Assembly: GCF_012396585.1 (NCBI RefSeq)
Contig: NZ_JAAXPR010000002.1
Span: forward strand, 142,732-206,731
Source: Streptococcus ovuberis
GTDB taxonomy: Bacteria; Bacillota; Bacilli; Lactobacillales; Streptococcaceae
DNA length: 64,000 nt
Direction: 5' to 3'
Shown here one piece after another: positions 1-9,145 of this stretch (the first letter of the stretch is position 1; the number at the start of each line of letters is the position of its first letter). Below the pieces are notes generated by a model. It had not been told where the DNA came from. It saw only the letters and a list, made by a program, of their open reading frames with translations, and searched no databases. The translations under genes were made by a program, and so were the position numbers.

Positions 1-1
1 T

Positions 2-70
2 ACAGACCTACCCTACACTGGGAAAGGAGTGCTTGCTGTTTATTTGACAAACAAATATGGTCGGCAATAG
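2..70 (+). CDS. possible 3' end of a gene cut by the window edge
   Basis: An open frame enters from the left edge and stops at TAG 68-70, leaving 22 codons that end in residues LTNKYGRQ. I do not recognise the protein. It is too short to prove coding, but there is room for it upstream of tmk and no terminator follows. It may also be chance. Confidence 0.25.
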   Translation, partial: TDLPYTGKGVLAVYLTNKYGRQ

Positions 71-135
71 TCACTAGAGACATGCTTTTTTGGTGAAATT
101 TTGTTAAAATGGAGAGACGAATGGAAGGAGACAAG

Positions 136-777
136 ATGGCAAAGGGGATCGTGATTTCAGTAGAAGGACCAGAAGGAGCTGGAAAAACCAGCGTTGTCAA
201 GGCCTTGTTGCCGAGGCTTGAGGCTTATGGGGAGGTCTTGACGACCAGAGAGCCTGGAGGTGTGCCGATTGCAGAAAAAATTCGAGAGGTTATCCTGAAT
301 CCTGAACATACGACGATGGATGACAAAACAGAGCTCCTGCTTTATGTCGCTGCCAGACGCCAGCACCTCAAAGAGCGTATCCTACCTGCCCTTGAGGAGG
401 GCCAGATTATTTTAGTTGATCGCTTCATTGATTCGTCGGTTGCCTATCAGGGTTACGGTCGCGGCCTTGCCCCATCCGATGTCCACTGGCTCAATCGCTT
501 TGCAACAGATGGGCTGGTGCCTGACTTGACCTTGTATTTTGATATTGATGTGCGAGAGGGCTTATCGAGAATTGCTCGGTTTAGAGGGCATGAGGTCAAC
601 CGTCTCGACTTAGAGAGCGTCAGTCTCCACGAACGTGTACGGGAGGGGTATTTGGCTATTTTAGAGGAAAATCCTGAACGCCTAGTTAAGATAGATGCTT
701 CACAACCTTTGGAAACTGTCATTGCAGATGCCTGGTCAGTGATTGAGTCTACCTTAGGGGAGCGTTTAAATGACTAG
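136..777 (+). CDS. tmk: thymidylate kinase
   Basis: Phosphorylates dTMP to dTDP with ATP in the cytoplasm, a step in dTTP synthesis. The P-loop GPEGAGKT is at residues 11-18, and a DRF motif with a conserved SSVAYQG stretch follows near residue 95. I start at ATG 136 because GGAAGGAG lies 5 bases upstream; in-frame ATGs at 109 and 121 lack a good ribosome site. This gives 213 aa, usual for the family. The 3' end overlaps holB by 8 bases, so the two are probably translationally coupled in a tmk-holB-yabA-rsmI operon, an order common in streptococci. Confidence 0.95.
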   Translation: MAKGIVISVEGPEGAGKTSVVKALLPRLEAYGEVLTTREPGGVPIAEKIREVILNPEHTTMDDKTELLLYVAARRQHLKERILPALEEGQIILVDRFIDSSVAYQGYGRGLAPSDVHWLNRFATDGLVPDLTLYFDIDVREGLSRIARFRGHEVNRLDLESVSLHERVREGYLAILEENPERLVKIDASQPLETVIADAWSVIESTLGERLND

Positions 778-1654
778 GGCAGACTTGAAGCGCTGGCAGC
801 CTCAGTTATATAAAGCCTTTAGTCACTTGGTGCAGTCTGGTCGAATGGGGCATGCGTATCTCTTTGCTGGGGCTTCTGGTCAGCTGGAGATGGCCTTGTT
901 TTTGGCCCAGTCCCAGTACTGTGAGACGCCAGAGGCGGGCTTGCCTTGTGAGACCTGCAGGCCCTGTCGCTTAATCGCTCAGGGAGAATTTTCGGATGTT
1001 AGACTGCTAGCGCCGACCAATCAAATCATCAAAACCGACCTCGTAAGGGAAATTTTGCAGGAATTTGCTCAGTCAGGTTTTGAAACAGATCACCAAGTCT
1101 TGATCATTCAAGAAGCGGATAAGCTTCACCTCAATGGTGCTAACAGCCTTTTGAAATTTATTGAGGAACCTCAGAGCAACATCAGGGTTTTTCTCCTGAC
1201 AGATCGGGAGGACAGTATCTTGCCTACCATTAGGAGCCGGTGTCAGGTTTTTCATTTTCCGAAAAATCGAGCGGTCATGATTGAAGATTTAGAAAAAGAG
1301 GGTTTGCTGAAGACACAAGCCCAGCTCTTGAGTGATTTGTGTCCAACCGTTGAAGACGCTGTGGCTCTTGGCAAGAGCACTCATTTTCAAGACCTGCTAA
1401 AGGTTTGTGAGCAATGGACCATGCAGGTGCTAGAGGGACAGGCGAAGGCTTATTTAACGGTGGCTAAAATGGCCTACCTGGTCCAGGACAAATCTGAACA
1501 GGGGCAAGTCTTTGACTTGTTGACGTTGCTTCTGGCAAAAGAATTACCGGCTAAGTCTGCTCAAGAGGCCTTGGTGGCTTTACTAAAAGCGAAAACCATG
1601 TGGCAGGCCAATGTGTCCTTTCAAAATGCACTAGAGTTTATGATAGTAAGTTAG
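770..1654 (+). CDS. holB: DNA polymerase III delta' subunit
   Basis: Clamp-loader subunit of the replicative polymerase; it helps load the beta sliding clamp. The 294-aa protein begins with a region like RFC/AAA+ clamp loaders. A four-cysteine cluster (C..C..C..C, including [10 protein letters not shown], residues about 45-66) matches the zinc site of delta'/gamma subunits. There is no intact Walker A, as expected for delta'. The LLKFIEEP stretch near residue 130 is the typical helix after the sensor region. The start overlaps tmk; yabA follows after 12 bases. Confidence 0.93.
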   Translation: MTRADLKRWQPQLYKAFSHLVQSGRMGHAYLFAGASGQLEMALFLAQSQYCETPEAGLPCETCRPCRLIAQGEFSDVRLLAPTNQIIKTDLVREILQEFAQSGFETDHQVLIIQEADKLHLNGANSLLKFIEEPQSNIRVFLLTDREDSILPTIRSRCQVFHFPKNRAVMIEDLEKEGLLKTQAQLLSDLCPTVEDAVALGKSTHFQDLLKVCEQWTMQVLEGQAKAYLTVAKMAYLVQDKSEQGQVFDLLTLLLAKELPAKSAQEALVALLKAKTMWQANVSFQNALEFMIVS

Positions 1655-1666
1655 AATGAGGAATGT

Positions 1667-1987
1667 ATGGAAAAAAGAAGCCATTTTGAGGCTTTAGAAA
1701 ACCTTTCAAAGGATTTGTTTTCAACCCTAGCTGAGGTTGAAAACCTTAAAAAATATTTACAGGATCTGATGGAAGAAAATACAGCTCTGCGATTGGAAAA
1801 TGATAAGCTAAGAGAGCGTCTCGATCAGCTCCAATCGCCAGCAGAGGTCAAGCCAAGAAATCAAGGGATCAGTAATCTTCAAAAAATCTATGAAGATGAC
1901 TTCCATGTGTGTAATGTGTTTTATGGTCAGCGTAGGCATGATGGAGAAGATTGTGCCTGGTGTTTAGAATTGCTTTATAGGGATTAA
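1667..1987 (+). CDS. yabA: initiation control protein YabA
   Basis: YabA restrains replication initiation by contacting DnaA and the DnaN clamp. The 106-aa protein has the two expected parts: an N-terminal leucine-rich coiled coil (residues 5-58) for tetramer formation, and a C-terminal zinc module with H, C and CAWC (HVCNVFYG...CAWC, residues about 84-102). Its place between holB and rsmI is the conserved one. A GAGGAATGT stretch upstream serves as ribosome site. Confidence 0.93.
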   Translation: MEKRSHFEALENLSKDLFSTLAEVENLKKYLQDLMEENTALRLENDKLRERLDQLQSPAEVKPRNQGISNLQKIYEDDFHVCNVFYGQRRHDGEDCAWCLELLYRD

Positions 1988-1988
1988 G

Positions 1989-2855
1989 ATGCACAGACAA
2001 GAATCATTTCGCAACCCAACCGAATCAGGCGTCCTTTATCTGGTTCCGACACCGATAGGGAACTTAGGAGATATGACTTTCAGGGCCATCGAAATTCTGA
2101 AGTCAGTGGATTTGATTGCAGCAGAAGATACGCGCAATACAGGGATTTTATTGAAACATTTTGAAATAGAGACTCGGCAAACCTCCTTTCATGAACACAA
2201 TGCCTACGGCAAGATTCCTGAGCTTATTGCCCACTTAAAGCAGGGGAAGAGCCTAGCTCAAGTATCGGATGCGGGCTTGCCATCAATCTCAGATCCGGGG
2301 CATGATTTGGTCTGTGCGGCTTTGGCAGAAGAGATCAAGGTGGTGGCTCTGCCGGGGGCTTCTGCGGGCATTACTGCTCTGATTGCTTCAGGTTTAGCAC
2401 CACAACCTCATGTGTTTTATGGTTTTTTGCCCCGTAAGTCAGGCCAACAAAAGCAATTTTTTGAGGCTAAAAAAAACTATCCAGAGACCCAGATTTTTTA
2501 TGAATCTCCTTACCGCATCGCAGATACTCTGACCAATCTGTTAGCTGTTTATGGGGAACGCCAGGTAGTTCTTGTCAGAGAGTTGACTAAGCTCTATGAG
2601 GAATTCTTGCGAGGAAGCATCTCTGAGGTCTTAGAGTATGTGGCAGAAAAGCCGCTTAAGGGAGAGTGTTTGTTAATTGTGGCAGGCTGGGATGGTTCAG
2701 AAGAAAGTTCTGAGGCTGAAGAACCTGTGGATATCGTTGCTGCTGTCCAGGCCTTGGTGGACCAGGGACAGAAGACCAATCAGGCGATTAAAGGCGTTGC
2801 CAAACAGACCGGTCTGACCAGACAAGAAGTCTATAATCGTTACCATAACTTATAA
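1989..2855 (+). CDS. rsmI: 16S rRNA (cytidine-1402-2'-O)-methyltransferase
   Basis: Methylates the 2'-O of C1402 in the 16S rRNA decoding centre using SAM. The 288-aa protein carries the tetrapyrrole-methylase-type fold: LVPTPIGNLGD near the N terminus, the EDTRNTG segment, and AGLPSISDPG near residue 95. The last 60 residues match the C-terminal extension of RsmI. It is the last gene of the tmk operon and is followed by a strong terminator. Confidence 0.95.
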   Translation: MHRQESFRNPTESGVLYLVPTPIGNLGDMTFRAIEILKSVDLIAAEDTRNTGILLKHFEIETRQTSFHEHNAYGKIPELIAHLKQGKSLAQVSDAGLPSISDPGHDLVCAALAEEIKVVALPGASAGITALIASGLAPQPHVFYGFLPRKSGQQKQFFEAKKNYPETQIFYESPYRIADTLTNLLAVYGERQVVLVRELTKLYEEFLRGSISEVLEYVAEKPLKGECLLIVAGWDGSEESSEAEEPVDIVAAVQALVDQGQKTNQAIKGVAKQTGLTRQEVYNRYHNL

Positions 2856-2864
2856 TTGATCCTA

Positions 2865-2910
2865 AAAAGAGCAACAGGTTGCTAAAAAGACAAGTGCCTG
2901 TTGCTCTTTT
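2865..2910 (+). terminator. intrinsic terminator after rsmI
   Basis: A 14-bp perfect stem (AAAAGAGCAACAGG with its complement at 2897-2910) and an 18-base loop end in TTTT. It closes the tmk-rsmI operon. Confidence 0.88.
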
Positions 2911-3100
2911 GAGGGAATACTAGCCTAACGGATTGTTTAGATAGATAATCTTTCTCAGAACCTCCTTACATAGCCGTAAAAAAGAGTATTTTTGAAAATG
3001 CTGCAAGATTGCATAGGACAAGTCCATTGAGGGGATGCATGCTGATCATTATATATAGGTGACAGTAAGTCACTGTCATTGGAAAGAGTTGACAAACTAA
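2911..3100. other. gene-free spacer between rsmI terminator and tRNA-Leu terminator
   Basis: I see no coding sequence here. A small inverted repeat, TGACAGT with ACTGTCA (3060-3078, 5-base loop), lies just before the tRNA terminator and has no T-tract; its role is unknown. Confidence 0.5.
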
Positions 3101-3146
3101 AAACCCAGTTATCTCAAGCGCAATAGGGCCAGAGATAACTGGGTTT
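3101..3146 (-). terminator. intrinsic terminator of tRNA-Leu
   Basis: A 15-bp perfect stem (AAACCCAGTTATCTC with GAGATAACTGGGTTT) is followed on the reverse strand by TTTTT when the stem's last bases are included. It lies 9 bases beyond the 3' end of the tRNA. Confidence 0.85.
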
Positions 3147-3155
3147 CTTGATTTA

Positions 3156-3238
3156 TGCGGAGGAAGGGATTTGAACCCTCACACCCGTACGGGCACATGC
3201 GCCTGAAGCATGCGTGTCTGCCGTTCCACCACCTCCGC
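3156..3238 (-). tRNA. tRNA-Leu (anticodon CAG)
   Basis: On the reverse strand the sequence folds as a class II tRNA: acceptor GCGGAGG pairing with CCTCCGC, anticodon stem CATGC/GCATG with loop TTCAGGC (anticodon CAG), a long variable arm (GCCCGTACGGGT), and a T-loop arm with GGTTCAAATCC. The discriminator base is A. CCA is not encoded. Length is 83 bases, normal for tRNA-Leu. It stands alone with its own terminator. Confidence 0.95.
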
Positions 3239-3298
3239 AAGGGATAGTAATATCATACACGATTTTGGTGGAAAAGGCAAGTTATTTTTTCGATACTG

Positions 3299-4846
3299 CT
3301 AAAGCATAGGTGCGAAGACTTCGACAATGCCCTTGATCAGTTTGTGGCGTTTGCTGATTTTTAGAGTATCATCAAAGATTTCTTGAGATACCGAAAGGGC
3401 TTCTAGGAAGTCTTTTTTGCTGTCCAAAATCACTGGAGAATTGTACATAAATACGGCATTTTCATAGTGGTGAACGAGACTACGGTAGTCTAGATTGATG
3501 GTGCCGATAACTCCATAGATATCATCAACCACAAAGTTTTTACTGTGAATAAAGCCTGGGGTATATTCAAAAATGCGAACACCAGCTCCTCTAAGCTCGT
3601 CGTAGGCCGAACGGTTAACAATCTGAATAAGCGGCTTGTCTGCGATAAAGGGCATGAGAATGATGACTTCAACGCCACGGAGAGCCGCATTTTTCAAGTC
3701 TTCTGTCAAATCATAGTCGATGATGAGATAAGGCGTGGTGATGTAGACATAGTGCTTGGCCAGCTTGAGGAGATTGAGATAGACAATTTTACCGACGGGA
3801 CGCGGGTAGATAGGCTTAGGCCCCGAGCCATAAGGGACATAGATGGCTCCGTCGCTATCAACGGGTTGCGTCATGTTTTGATAGTGGTTAAAGTCTGACA
3901 CTTCAATGGAATTGATGTCCCAATTGAGCAAGAAGAGCTTGGTTAGCCCTTGCACGGCTTGACCTTCCAGGCGCATGCCACCGTCTTTCCAGTGTCCAAA
4001 GCGTTCGATGGCATTGATATATTCATCAGCTAGGTTGATGCCTCCAGTATAGCCAATTTGGCCGTCGATGATGGTCATTTTGCGGTGGCTTCGGTTGTTG
4101 TAGACGACAGAAGCTCTAGGGGACATGCGATTAAATTTGGCTGCCGTGATACCTAATTGTCGCAAGTGGTTATCGTAATCATTGGGCAGGGTTACCATGC
4201 ACCCAATATCGTCGTAGAGAAAACGGACTTCAACCCCTTCTGCTACCTTTTCAAGAAGGATTGCTAAAATGGCATCCCACATTTGACCAAGTTCTACGAT
4301 GTAATATTCCATGAAGATAAAGTGCTTGGCTGTTCTGAGGTCTTGTAATAATTGTTGCCACAGGTCTTCGCCGAGGGCAAAATAGGAAGCTTGAGTTTCC
4401 TGGTAGGGTTGAGCGGATGGATCGATAGTCAGAAGGGCGTGAAGGTGGTTGTAGGTTGTAGGATCTGTTTGTTGCAATTTGGCCAGAATGGGGTGTTCTT
4501 GAGGCGGAAGCACATGTCGAAGGGCTCTATTTTCGATTTTTTTAAAATGCTGCCGCTCTGTTTTATCAATTCGTCGTTCAAAAAACATGAGATAAAAAAG
4601 GCTTCCAACACCGGGCAGGACAAAGATGATGACTAGCCAGGTCACCTTGTTTTCAGGTGCGGTATTGCGGTTGATAATGGACAGGATGGATCCGATGTAA
4701 ATGAGACCGACAAGTGTCCATAAAAAAGGTGCCTTATCCGCTAAGAAGATAAAAAAGAGGATAATGGCTAGTATTTCAATTAAGATGGCCAAGGCACAAA
4801 ACAGGTAAAAACCAAATCGATAAAGGTGGGTATAAAGCTTTTTCAT
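3299..4846 (-). CDS. cls: cardiolipin synthase
   Basis: Joins two phosphatidylglycerols to cardiolipin at the membrane. The 515-aa protein has two N-terminal membrane helices (residues about 8-62, the PLD nuclease N-terminal type) and two phospholipase-D motifs: HRKMTIIDG near residue 254 and HSKNFVVDD near residue 433, each followed by the usual GG or N-D residues. It is transcribed toward tRNA-Leu and away from the next genes. In pneumococcus a cls gene sits at the same position relative to nrdD (recalled, not checked). Confidence 0.93.
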   Translation of the reverse strand: MKKLYTHLYRFGFYLFCALAILIEILAIILFFIFLADKAPFLWTLVGLIYIGSILSIINRNTAPENKVTWLVIIFVLPGVGSLFYLMFFERRIDKTERQHFKKIENRALRHVLPPQEHPILAKLQQTDPTTYNHLHALLTIDPSAQPYQETQASYFALGEDLWQQLLQDLRTAKHFIFMEYYIVELGQMWDAILAILLEKVAEGVEVRFLYDDIGCMVTLPNDYDNHLRQLGITAAKFNRMSPRASVVYNNRSHRKMTIIDGQIGYTGGINLADEYINAIERFGHWKDGGMRLEGQAVQGLTKLFLLNWDINSIEVSDFNHYQNMTQPVDSDGAIYVPYGSGPKPIYPRPVGKIVYLNLLKLAKHYVYITTPYLIIDYDLTEDLKNAALRGVEVIILMPFIADKPLIQIVNRSAYDELRGAGVRIFEYTPGFIHSKNFVVDDIYGVIGTINLDYRSLVHHYENAVFMYNSPVILDSKKDFLEALSVSQEIFDDTLKISKRHKLIKGIVEVFAPML

Positions 4847-4886
4847 ACCTAAAGTATAGCAAAAATTCGAAAAAATAGAAAGGGAC

Positions 4887-4894
4887 TACGGATA
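4887..4894 (+). promoter_or_regulatory. candidate ComX (CIN) box
   Basis: TACGGATA differs by one base from the streptococcal competence box TACGAATA and lies 22 bases upstream of the small gene at 4917. The upstream stretch is A-rich rather than the usual T-rich, which weakens the case. Confidence 0.35.
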
Positions 4895-4916
4895 AAGAGG
4901 TAGGAGGAGGTTTAGG

Positions 4917-5054
4917 ATGGGAGACGAAAAGAAGATTGAAGAGAGGTCCTTTGTTTTTAGAACATTTAGGGAATTGGAGGATTTAGCTAGGCAAGGAGAC
5001 ACAGAGAGCCGATTTAGGCGACAGGAAGTTCATGACACGGTCTCTACTTTTTGA
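4917..5054 (+). CDS. small protein of unknown function, 45 aa
   Basis: I do not recognise this protein. It starts MGDEKKIEERSFVFRTF, is charged and has no membrane segment. A perfect GGAGGAGG lies 7 bases before the ATG, much better than chance. The stop at 5052-5054 comes 34 bases before the next gene, so the two are probably co-transcribed. In pneumococcus the interval between cls and nrdD holds a competence-induced gene named ccs4 (from memory); this gene or the next could correspond to it. Confidence 0.6.
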   Translation: MGDEKKIEERSFVFRTFRELEDLARQGDTESRFRRQEVHDTVSTF

Positions 5055-5088
5055 TATACTAGGAGGGTATCGAGTAAGGAGAAGTGAA

Positions 5089-6645
5089 ATGAGTTACAGT
5101 CGTACCAATCGCTTGCGGCATCAAGGCAAGCATTTAAATCACCCAGAAGGAAGAAGGCCTTCGCTTAGACAACTGAGGGTCAAACTACCGTGGTTCTTGC
5201 TCTTGGGTCTGAGCGCGTTGATGAGCCTACTGAGCGTGGCTAATCCCTTGTTAATAAGCTTTGCAGATAGCCTTCAAACTCAAGCTCTCTATACCGGGCA
5301 AGCCTTTTTAGCAGGCCGAGTGCCCTACATGGACTTCTACAGTTCAGGAGGTTTGGTTTACCATTTTCTTCTCCTATTGGGAAGTATCTTAGGCAATCCT
5401 CTTGCACTTATGTTAGTCCAATTTGTACTGGTCCTGGTGGCAGGTGTTGCGTTTTACAAGTGTCTTTTTCGATTGACAGGACTAGATGTGCTCAGTCGCC
5501 AGATGCTCTTGGTCTTTTACCTTTGTTTGGGAATTTTGGCTTGGGGAGGCCTTTATGCCCCACTCTTTGCTTTGCCATTTGTATTATATGGTTTGCTTTT
5601 TTTACTGGAGTATTTTGCGGGTGAGGCAAGGGATGAAGGCTTCGTTCTTTATGGCATTAATGGGGCTCTGGTCTTCTTGATTGATCCTAAAAGTAGTCTT
5701 TTGTGGCTGATAGCCGGTTTAGTATTAGTGGGTTATAATATCAAACAAGAGCGAAAGGCAAGAGGAGTTTACCAATTCTTAGGGACCGTCTTTGGCTTTA
5801 GTTTAATCCTGTATACAGTGGGGTACTACACCATTTTGTATCAGAATGTCGGTGCAGCCATTGAGCAGACAGTGCTGGTTCCTCTGCAATCACTTGGGCA
5901 CTGGCAGGAAGAGCCCATGTTTTTCTTCTTTTTGTTAGCTGTTTATCTCTTGGGGACAGGGTTGTTGACTAGTTTGGTCTACGGTGGGTTTAGTCTCATC
6001 AGACCTGAAAATCGTGCCAGTAAGGTCTTACTTTATCTAACGATGCTTGTGGCGGTAGCCCTTGTCTTGTTGACCCCTCACTTTTCGCCGTCACATCTTT
6101 TACTAGTCCTGCCTTATGGGCTCGCCTTGACAGCTAGTTACATCGCAGAGCGGTCAATCGTTAGCCAACCCAACGATTTAGAAGGGGAAGAGACGGCAGA
6201 GGAATGGCTTGGAAATGCAGAGCCTGTGACGTCTTACTGGGCTTTAAATGCTTTTTTACCGATCTTGGCTTCGCTCTATCTCATTGCCTATCCTGCTTGG
6301 CTCTGGTTTGATCAAGGTGCTGTTCAGGCAGAACGTGCGACTGTAGCTAGCAAGATTGCTGAAGAGACGACTAAGACAGATTTGATTTACGCCTGGGACA
6401 ACAGTGCTTCCATTTATCTCATGAGCCAACGGTTTGCCTCGGCAGAAATCATTACGCCAGATACTTACAAGGTAACGGAGGACCAACAAAAAGCACTGGC
6501 TTTGGCTTTAGGGTATGATCGTGCTAAAATTGTGGTGGTTAATCAAGACCTAGATTTGCCAGAGACGGTAGCCCATCACTTGGAAGAAAATTACCAAGAA
6601 ATGTCTTTGGAGGCAAAACAGTTTAAGGTATATCAGTTAAAATAA
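5089..6645 (+). CDS. polytopic membrane protein, GT-C-like, unknown function
   Basis: A 518-aa protein with about ten hydrophobic segments, a basic N-terminal tail (residues 1-33) and a soluble C-terminal part (about 430-518). The first loop has VPYMDFYSSGG, resembling the acidic loop of GT-C glycosyltransferases that use lipid-linked sugars, but I cannot assign a substrate. I start at ATG 5089 because AAGGAG lies 7 bases upstream; an ATG at 5032 has no such site. It lies between the 45-aa gene and nrdD, an order also found in pneumococcus. The first NrdR box begins 3 bases past its stop. Confidence 0.7.
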   Translation: MSYSRTNRLRHQGKHLNHPEGRRPSLRQLRVKLPWFLLLGLSALMSLLSVANPLLISFADSLQTQALYTGQAFLAGRVPYMDFYSSGGLVYHFLLLLGSILGNPLALMLVQFVLVLVAGVAFYKCLFRLTGLDVLSRQMLLVFYLCLGILAWGGLYAPLFALPFVLYGLLFLLEYFAGEARDEGFVLYGINGALVFLIDPKSSLLWLIAGLVLVGYNIKQERKARGVYQFLGTVFGFSLILYTVGYYTILYQNVGAAIEQTVLVPLQSLGHWQEEPMFFFFLLAVYLLGTGLLTSLVYGGFSLIRPENRASKVLLYLTMLVAVALVLLTPHFSPSHLLLVLPYGLALTASYIAERSIVSQPNDLEGEETAEEWLGNAEPVTSYWALNAFLPILASLYLIAYPAWLWFDQGAVQAERATVASKIAEETTKTDLIYAWDNSASIYLMSQRFASAEIITPDTYKVTEDQQKALALALGYDRAKIVVVNQDLDLPETVAHHLEENYQEMSLEAKQFKVYQLK

Positions 6646-6647
6646 AT

Positions 6648-6690
6648 ACAATATATTGTGGTTTTAAAATTTTATTCCACAATATATTGT
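6648..6690 (+). promoter_or_regulatory. two NrdR boxes
   Basis: ACAATATATTGT occurs twice, at 6648-6659 and 6679-6690. Each copy is a perfect palindrome and the centres are 31 bp apart, about three helical turns. This matches the paired NrdR boxes that repress ribonucleotide reductase operons. The second box overlaps the -35 of the nrdD promoter. Confidence 0.85.
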
Positions 6691-6715
6691 TTTTTGTTTG
6701 AATAAGTGATAAAAT
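6687..6715 (+). promoter_or_regulatory. nrdD promoter
   Basis: TTGTTT (6687-6692), a 17-bp spacer and TAAAAT (6710-6715). The start site would be near 6722, giving a leader of about 30 bases. The -35 lies inside NrdR box 2, so bound repressor would block polymerase. Confidence 0.6.
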
Positions 6716-6753
6716 AGACAATGTAAGTATCAAAGAGACGCGAGGCAAGAAAG

Positions 6754-8928
6754 ATGAGTCAGACACAGGAACTTTTGGTATGGAAGCGCGATGGGCGGCT
6801 GGTTCCCTTTGATCGCTTGAAAATCGAACAGGCTTTGTGGAAAGCGGCTCAGGCTCGAACAGAAATGACACCGCTCTTGGAGCAGGTCTTAGAAAAGGTA
6901 GCTGATCGTGTGGTTGCTGAGATTTTTAGCCGTTTCCAAAAAGACATCAAAATTTATGAGATTCAAGCTATTGTTGAGCAGGAATTGCTAGAAAGTAAGG
7001 TTTATGACTTAGCAGACGAGTATATCAATTATCGTAAGAAACGAGATTTTGAGCGCCATCAAGCGACGGATATCAATTATTCCATTGAGAAACTCGTCCA
7101 AAAGGATCAGGCAGTGGTCAATGAGAATGCCAATAAAGACAGTGATGTTTTTAATACCCAGCGTGATTTGACAGCAGGCATTGTCGGTAAAAGTATTGGC
7201 TTGAAGATGTTACCTGCCCACGTGGCTAACAGTCACCAAAAAGGGGAGATCCACTACCATGACCTAGACTATAGCCCCTATACGCCGATGACCAACTGTT
7301 GCTTGATTGATTTTAAAGGAATGCTGGCAAATGGCTTTAAGATTGGCAATGCGGATGTGGAGAGCCCTAAGTCAATTCAAACAGCGACTGCCCAAATGTC
7401 TCAAATCATTGCTAATGTGGCGTCAAGTCAATATGGAGGTTGCTCGGCAGATCGGATCGATGAGGTTTTGGCTCCTTATGCTAGGCTCAATTATGCCAAG
7501 CACCTAAAAGAAGCTAAGCAGTGGGTGGTTGAAGGCAAGTGGGAGAATTATGCTCGCCAAAAAACCCAAAAAGACATCTATGATGCCATGCAATCCTTGG
7601 AGTATGAGATCAATACCCTCTTTACTTCAAACGGACAAACGCCGTTTACCTCACTTGGTTTTGGCTTGGGAACGGACTGGTTTGAGCGGGAAATCCAAAA
7701 GGCCATCTTAACAATCCGCATCAACGGTTTAGGAAAAGAAGGGCGGACGGCCATTTTTCCAAAATTGATTTTCACTCTCAAGCGTGGGGTCAATCTAGAA
7801 GCGGATTCCCCGAATTATGACATCAAGCAATTGGCCTTGGAATGTGCAACCAAGCGGATGTACCCAGATATTCTGTCTTATGACAAGATTGTTGAATTGA
7901 CGGGGTCTTTCAAGGTACCTATGGGGTGCCGTTCTTTCTTACAGGGCTGGACGGATGCAGAAGGGCAAGATATCACTTCCGGTCGGATGAACCTGGGTGT
8001 GGTGACCGTCAATCTGCCACGGATTGCCTTGGAATCGGAAGGGAGCCAAGAGCGCTTTTGGCAGATTTTTAGTGAGCGGATGGGGATTGCCAAGGATGCT
8101 CTCGTTTATCGGATCAATCGTGTCAAAGAAGCCAGTCCTGCCAATGCACCGATTTTGTATCAGTATGGTGCTTTTGGGAAAAGGCTGAGCAGAGATGGCA
8201 ATGTCGACGACCTTTTTAAAAACCGTAGGGCTACTATTTCGCTGGGCTATATCGGTCTTTATGAGGTAGCGACAGCTTTTTATGGTGGCGAATGGGAAAA
8301 GCAACCTGAAGCAAAGGCTTTTACCGTTGAGATTGTGAAAGCCATGAAGGCATTGTGTGAGGCATGGTCGGATGAGTATGGCTATCATTTCTCCGTCTAT
8401 TCGACACCTTCTGAAAGTTTGACAGACCGATTTTGCCGTTTGGATACTGAGAAATTTGGGCAAGTTAAGGACATCACAGATAAAGAATATTATACGAATT
8501 CCTTCCATTATGATGTTCGAAAACATCCGACACCTTTTGAGAAGTTAGAATTTGAAAAAATTTACCCAGAATCAGGGGCTAGCGGGGGCTTTATCCATTA
8601 TTGTGAATACCCTGTGCTCCAACAAAATCCAAAAGCTTTAGAAGCTGTTTGGGATTATGCCTATGACCGAGTGGGGTATTTGGGGACCAATACACCGATT
8701 GATAAGTGCTATGCTTGTGGTTATGAAGGGGATTTTGAGCCGACAGAACGCGGCTTTAAGTGCCCAAACTGTGGCAATAGTGATCCCAAGACAGTGGATG
8801 TGGTCAAACGCACTTGTGGCTACCTGGGCAATCCTCAGGCCAGACCGATGGTTAATGGCCGCCACAAAGAAATCTCTGCCCGTGTCAAACACATGAATGG
8901 CTCCACCATCAAGACACCGGGGAAATAG
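6754..8928 (+). CDS. nrdD: anaerobic ribonucleoside-triphosphate reductase
   Basis: Class III reductase that makes dNTPs from NTPs without oxygen, using a glycyl radical. The 724-aa protein has an N-terminal ATP-cone (LVWKRDGRLVPFDRLK, residues 8-95), the large barrel domain with the MGCRSFL active-site cysteine region, a C-terminal zinc site (CYACGYEG...CPNCGN) and the glycyl-radical loop KRTCGYLGN (radical glycine near residue 689). The activase NrdG is encoded at the far end of the same operon. NrdR boxes in front show control by dATP/ATP-sensing NrdR. Confidence 0.97.
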   Translation: MSQTQELLVWKRDGRLVPFDRLKIEQALWKAAQARTEMTPLLEQVLEKVADRVVAEIFSRFQKDIKIYEIQAIVEQELLESKVYDLADEYINYRKKRDFERHQATDINYSIEKLVQKDQAVVNENANKDSDVFNTQRDLTAGIVGKSIGLKMLPAHVANSHQKGEIHYHDLDYSPYTPMTNCCLIDFKGMLANGFKIGNADVESPKSIQTATAQMSQIIANVASSQYGGCSADRIDEVLAPYARLNYAKHLKEAKQWVVEGKWENYARQKTQKDIYDAMQSLEYEINTLFTSNGQTPFTSLGFGLGTDWFEREIQKAILTIRINGLGKEGRTAIFPKLIFTLKRGVNLEADSPNYDIKQLALECATKRMYPDILSYDKIVELTGSFKVPMGCRSFLQGWTDAEGQDITSGRMNLGVVTVNLPRIALESEGSQERFWQIFSERMGIAKDALVYRINRVKEASPANAPILYQYGAFGKRLSRDGNVDDLFKNRRATISLGYIGLYEVATAFYGGEWEKQPEAKAFTVEIVKAMKALCEAWSDEYGYHFSVYSTPSESLTDRFCRLDTEKFGQVKDITDKEYYTNSFHYDVRKHPTPFEKLEFEKIYPESGASGGFIHYCEYPVLQQNPKALEAVWDYAYDRVGYLGTNTPIDKCYACGYEGDFEPTERGFKCPNCGNSDPKTVDVVKRTCGYLGNPQARPMVNGRHKEISARVKHMNGSTIKTPGK

Positions 8929-8997
8929 TATGGTATACTAAACTATCGGCGAAAGATCCTATTTTGCTGTCATTTAATGGGTATGAAGGAGAAACTA

Positions 8998-9129
8998 ATG
9001 GGTAAATATCAATTAGACTATAAAGGCATGCAATTAGTGGAAAAATTCCATGAGAAGCATTCCAATGTGAAAGATGATAAGAAGGCGCGCGTGCAGGCGC
9101 TCTTGAAAAAAGCTGGTAAGAAGAAATAA
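8998..9129 (+). CDS. small conserved basic protein in nrdD operon, 43 aa
   Basis: Begins MGKYQLDYKGMQLVEKF and ends in a lysine-rich tail (KKAGKKK). AGGAGAAACTA provides a ribosome site 6 bases before the ATG. A very similar small gene follows nrdD in pneumococcus (from memory), which suggests a conserved function, but none is known to me. A possible -10 (TATACT, 8934-8939) lies upstream, so it may also have its own promoter. Confidence 0.75.
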   Translation: MGKYQLDYKGMQLVEKFHEKHSNVKDDKKARVQALLKKAGKKK

Positions 9130-9145
9130 ACCGGCTCGAAAGAGG

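Noticed and set aside
3545..3898. 117-codon forward frame inside cls
   Set aside because: Antisense shadow of the cardiolipin synthase gene; the opposite strand carries the conserved HKD motif.
7939..8526. 195-codon reverse frame inside nrdD
   Set aside because: Shadow of the reductase gene; no ribosome site, and codon use follows nrdD on the other strand.
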